A stretch of DNA of 9,486 nt, from contig URQK01000062.1 of NCBI GenBank assembly GCA_900549975.1, positions 1-9,486 of the forward strand. The letters are read 5' to 3'. Below, piece after piece: positions 7,438-9,486 of the stretch; the first letter of the stretch is position 1, and every line of letters starts with the position of its first letter. A program made the translations under genes and the position numbers. A model generated the notes under the pieces. The model worked only from the letters and a program-made list of their open reading frames with translations, was not told where the DNA came from and searched no databases. The DNA comes from an uncultured Mollicutes bacterium (GTDB lineage: Bacteria; Bacillota_I; Bacilli_A; RFN20; CAG-826).

Positions 7438-8725
7438 GAAAAAGATTATTGAAAAAGTTGTTATTTCTTCCGTTGTGGCAATTTGCGCAGGCGTGGCAAT
7501 GGGACAAGTAATTAGTTCTAAAGTTGCTTACGATAAATATCGTTCGTCATTAGAAGAAGCAGAAAAAAATCGTGTTGGCAATCCAGAACTTGATTCTATT
7601 AGTGTTAAGTTAAAAGATGGTATTAGTTACTTTAAAAATGGTAAAGCTTCACCAAAAAAAGATGATTTTGAAGTGCAAGCTAACTTTACGGTTAAAAACG
7701 GCGAAGATTATTCTTCTAATTTAACAAGTAAACAATTCAATATGGAAGTTAATAAAGATTTTGCTAATAATGGTGGAGAAATAAAATTTACATATTTAAT
7801 GAAAGAAACAACAATTAATGTATCTTTAAAAGATGTAATTCCAACTAGTTTAACTGTAACTAAAAATCCGAATATTATTAATTATGAAGAAGGTAAAACA
7901 TTTGATCCTACTGGTATGGTTGTGGAAGTTTTATACAATGATGGTTCAACATTAAGTATTGATGCTTCTAAGTTAGTAGTGGACACTACAACACCTTTAA
8001 AAGTTAGTGACAAAGCTTGGAATATTTCTTATAAATTTAATGGTATTACTTTAAACGGAAAAGTTAATATTTCTGTTTTGAAAAAAGGCGAATTTAGCGA
8101 CGGTAAACTTATTAATATTTCTATTTCATCAGGTAAAGCAATTGCTTTTGCCGATGAGCCAAGAGCGAATAGCAATTTGGATGATTTAGTTGTTATGGGT
8201 CAATTTGATTCTGGTAACTATGTGCAATTAAATAAAGATCAATATGATATAACGGATAAAGAAGTTATGGTTGATTTTGGTAAAAAGGCTAATTTATCAA
8301 TTTGCGCCAAGGACAATGCACAAGTATTTTGTGAAGTTGAAACAGAAGTTGTTAAACGTAATAAAGGCGAGAATGCCGTTATTAGCGGTGGTAATGTTTT
8401 ATCCGCAACTACTTATGATTTCGTTAATAACGAATATGTTCCAAGTCGAGTTATTAATTATGTCGGCAATTTAAGCGATGGATCAACATTAAAATTCAAT
8501 TTCCAATCTAAAAGTTATATTCGTGCTTCGCTTAAATTAAGAGTGGCATCTAATTATTTATTACTTGATGGAACTGACTATCATACAGAAGAATTACAAC
8601 TTAATAAATTATTAGACGTTAATGTTAACGGCGCTTCAAAAATAATTTCCAAAGACAAAATTATTGAGCGTGTTGGTAATTCAAGCGACAAAAATAAACC
8701 ATGTTTTTTTGCAGTAGCACGATAA
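7430..8725 (+). CDS. Membrane-anchored Ig-like protein with a C-terminal carbohydrate-binding-like domain, probably truncated
   Basis: Surface protein of 431 residues, likely a partner of the GH3 enzyme with which it overlaps by 8 bases (ATG 7430, GH3 stop 7435-7437). An N-terminal membrane segment (about 8-28) is followed by three tandem Ig-like units: about 45-135, 137-217 and 225-305. The middle one (SLTVTKNP, then YEEGKTFDPTGMVVEVLYNDG) matches the bacterial Ig-like Big_3 pattern. From about 313 (GENAVISGG) comes a beta-rich, jelly-roll-like domain with a DVNVNG segment near 400, like carbohydrate-binding modules at the ends of secreted Bacilli proteins. Such modules usually close with a further strand and a G-x-N-x-I motif. 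Here the chain ends CFFAVAR and stops, so the last strands seem missing. The stop coincides with a change of base composition. A frameshift in the T7 run (8704-8710) was checked: neither other frame restores the domain. Confidence 0.8.
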   Translation: MNKKKIIEKVVISSVVAICAGVAMGQVISSKVAYDKYRSSLEEAEKNRVGNPELDSISVKLKDGISYFKNGKASPKKDDFEVQANFTVKNGEDYSSNLTSKQFNMEVNKDFANNGGEIKFTYLMKETTINVSLKDVIPTSLTVTKNPNIINYEEGKTFDPTGMVVEVLYNDGSTLSIDASKLVVDTTTPLKVSDKAWNISYKFNGITLNGKVNISVLKKGEFSDGKLINISISSGKAIAFADEPRANSNLDDLVVMGQFDSGNYVQLNKDQYDITDKEVMVDFGKKANLSICAKDNAQVFCEVETEVVKRNKGENAVISGGNVLSATTYDFVNNEYVPSRVINYVGNLSDGSTLKFNFQSKSYIRASLKLRVASNYLLLDGTDYHTEELQLNKLLDVNVNGASKIISKDKIIERVGNSSDKNKPCFFAVAR

Positions 8726-8736
8726 AACGAAAAAGG

Positions 8737-8819
8737 AAAGAAAAACACCTCCAAATGTAGTTGGAAAACAATCGCATAAAGAGCAATTAATCATCCTGAA
8801 CAAAGAGGCGTTTTTCTTT
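8737..8819 (-). terminator. Long-loop inverted repeat, likely terminator of the minus-strand gene
   Basis: Arms 8737-8751 (AAAGAAAAACACCTC) and 8805-8819 (GAGGCGTTTTTCTTT) are 15 bp with one A/C mismatch on the plus strand. On the minus-strand RNA that position is a G-U wobble, so all 15 pairs form and the stem runs into a U-rich tract (GUUUUUCUUU). It starts 17 nt after the minus-strand gene's stop. The 53-nt loop is unusually long but holds its own 6-bp stem in minus-strand RNA (AAUUGC / GCGAUU, loop of 7). It may also stop plus-strand transcription from the Ig-like gene. An alternative is the remnant of a small mobile element. Confidence 0.5.
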
Positions 8820-8836
8820 ATCAAATGAATATTGAA

Positions 8837-9382
8837 TTAGGAAGCAGCAGCGATTGTTACAAAGTTTATTGCCTCTGAACTATACCACTTCCCACCAATT
8901 TTTATTGCGTAAGCAATATCACTTGTGGATTCATTGCTGTCATCACCAGTAAATGTAAGATTAATTCTATATGTATAACTCTTTTTTACCTTTAAATTAA
9001 CATCTGCATCTTTCAAGGCTTTATTGGCAGTTTTGATATCATCTCTACTTGCTTTTTCTTTATTTTTAAATTTCAGTTTTACTTTGACATTGTCGCCATA
9101 AAATGCTTCCCATTCGTCTAAATTGTCATTCAAATAATCCTGAACAGCCTCTTTTAGTTCTTTTTTGCTTAAGTCATATTCTTTCATTAATGCTTTTTGG
9201 TGCTTTTTCGGAACTAAATCCAGCATATCACTGGCACTTGTTTTTTGTTCTGCTTTGTAAAAATCTTTGACACAGTCTTTGGGACTGCGAGAAAAGATTT
9301 GAGAGAGCACCAGTACAACCAGTAGAGCGATAACAACGACTCCTGCAATTTTACCAATTTTTTTACGATCCATGTTTTCCAT
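8837..9382 (-). CDS. Single-pass membrane protein with extracytoplasmic domain, function unknown
   Basis: Protein of 181 residues. Start chosen at 9382 (MENMDRKKIGK) because AAGGAG lies 7 nt upstream; an in-frame ATG at 9406 would place that site inside the coding region. A basic N-terminus precedes one membrane helix (about 9-30, rich in Val/Leu), with no lipobox. The outside domain begins PKDCVKDFYKAEQ, is Lys/Asp-rich and helical through about 110, then beta-rich (YTYRINLTF) and ends with GGKWYSSEAINFV. This resembles NTF2-like/DUF4878-type anchored domains common in Clostridia; that assignment is tentative. The gene faces the upstream operon. Sampled stretches are about 33-43% GC versus roughly 18-27% in GH3 stretches, and leucine is often CTG, CTC or CTA rather than TTA, so its origin differs from the left part. 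Confidence 0.8.
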   Translation of the reverse strand: MENMDRKKIGKIAGVVVIALLVVLVLSQIFSRSPKDCVKDFYKAEQKTSASDMLDLVPKKHQKALMKEYDLSKKELKEAVQDYLNDNLDEWEAFYGDNVKVKLKFKNKEKASRDDIKTANKALKDADVNLKVKKSYTYRINLTFTGDDSNESTSDIAYAIKIGGKWYSSEAINFVTIAAAS

Positions 9383-9389
9383 ATTATTT

Positions 9390-9395
9390 CTCCTT
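9390..9395 (-). promoter_or_regulatory. Ribosome binding site of the minus-strand gene
   Basis: AAGGAG on the minus strand, 7 nt before the ATG at 9382. It selects that start over the ATG at 9406. Confidence 0.8.
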
Positions 9396-9447
9396 TTCAT
9401 GTTCATGTATTTCCTGATAATCTGGAAATGCTTCTAATTTCATTTTA

Positions 9448-9476
9448 ATTTTACATTATTTTTTGCTTTTTGTCAA
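9448..9476 (-). promoter_or_regulatory. Consensus sigma-A promoter of the minus-strand gene
   Basis: On the minus strand: a perfect -35 TTGACA (9476 to 9471), a 17-bp spacer and a -10 TAAAAT (9453 to 9448, 5/6). Transcription would start near 9441, leaving a leader of about 60 nt before the ATG at 9382. It looks like a strong, constitutive promoter. No operator-like dyad is evident in the leader. Confidence 0.75.
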
Positions 9477-9486
9477 GCAATTTTTT

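Noticed and set aside
8271..8474. Out-of-frame open frame inside the Ig-like gene
   Set aside because: It has no start signal and its translation is a shadow of a well-supported gene.
8701..8760. Frameshift in the T7 run (8704-8710) as the cause of the short C-terminus
   Set aside because: One alternative frame runs into a Lys/Arg-rich 19-residue tail and stop, the other stops at once; neither resembles the end of the domain.
9383..9406. Upstream in-frame ATG at 9406 as start of the minus-strand gene
   Set aside because: The only good ribosome binding site (9390-9395) would then lie within the coding region; it fits the ATG at 9382.

Overview
The window comes from a low-GC, Gram-positive-type bacterium, most likely an uncultured gut member of the Bacilli/Erysipelotrichia or a related Firmicutes lineage. 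This is inferred from AT-rich codon use (TTA-dominated leucine, AAA, AAT, GAA), strong AAGGAGG-type ribosome binding sites, AgrA/AgrC-type signalling proteins and secreted Ig-like proteins. The standard bacterial code fits; no reading frame needs TGA as a sense codon.

Left part (1-1912): the 3' portion of a LytTR-family response regulator overlaps by one base (TAATG) a multi-pass GHKL histidine kinase of the AgrC/ComD type. Together they form a two-component, peptide-sensing-type system. No recognisable agrD- or comC-like pheromone gene lies next to it in the window.

Control gap (1913-2007): this 95-bp gap is dense with signals. It holds two near-identical 10-bp direct repeats (ACAATTCGCG / ACAATTCACG) with a 21-bp period, the layout used by LytTR regulators and close to the ComE box. 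It also holds a possible promoter, and an intrinsic-terminator-like hairpin whose 3' arm contains the ribosome binding site of the next gene.

Middle part (2008-8725): a tightly packed four-gene plus-strand transcription unit. It encodes a 49-residue peptide; a 740-residue secreted protein with two tandem ~235-residue propeller-like repeats; a 1006-residue GH3 glycoside hydrolase with permuted domain order and a membrane segment at each end; and a 431-residue membrane-anchored Ig-like/carbohydrate-binding-like protein that seems to stop before its last domain is complete. The simplest model is that the two-component system switches on a surface glycan-binding and glycan-cleaving set, with the small peptide produced first. 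That functional link is inference.

Right part (8726-9486): composition and codon use change. A minus-strand gene for a single-pass membrane protein has its own consensus promoter (TTGACA-N17-TAAAAT) and ends at a long-loop inverted repeat that can act as its terminator. The change coincides with the premature end of the Ig-like protein, so 8700-8740 is probably a recombination or horizontal-transfer boundary, or an assembly join.

No intergenic stretch exceeds 300 bases. I saw no tRNA, rRNA, CRISPR array or transposase.
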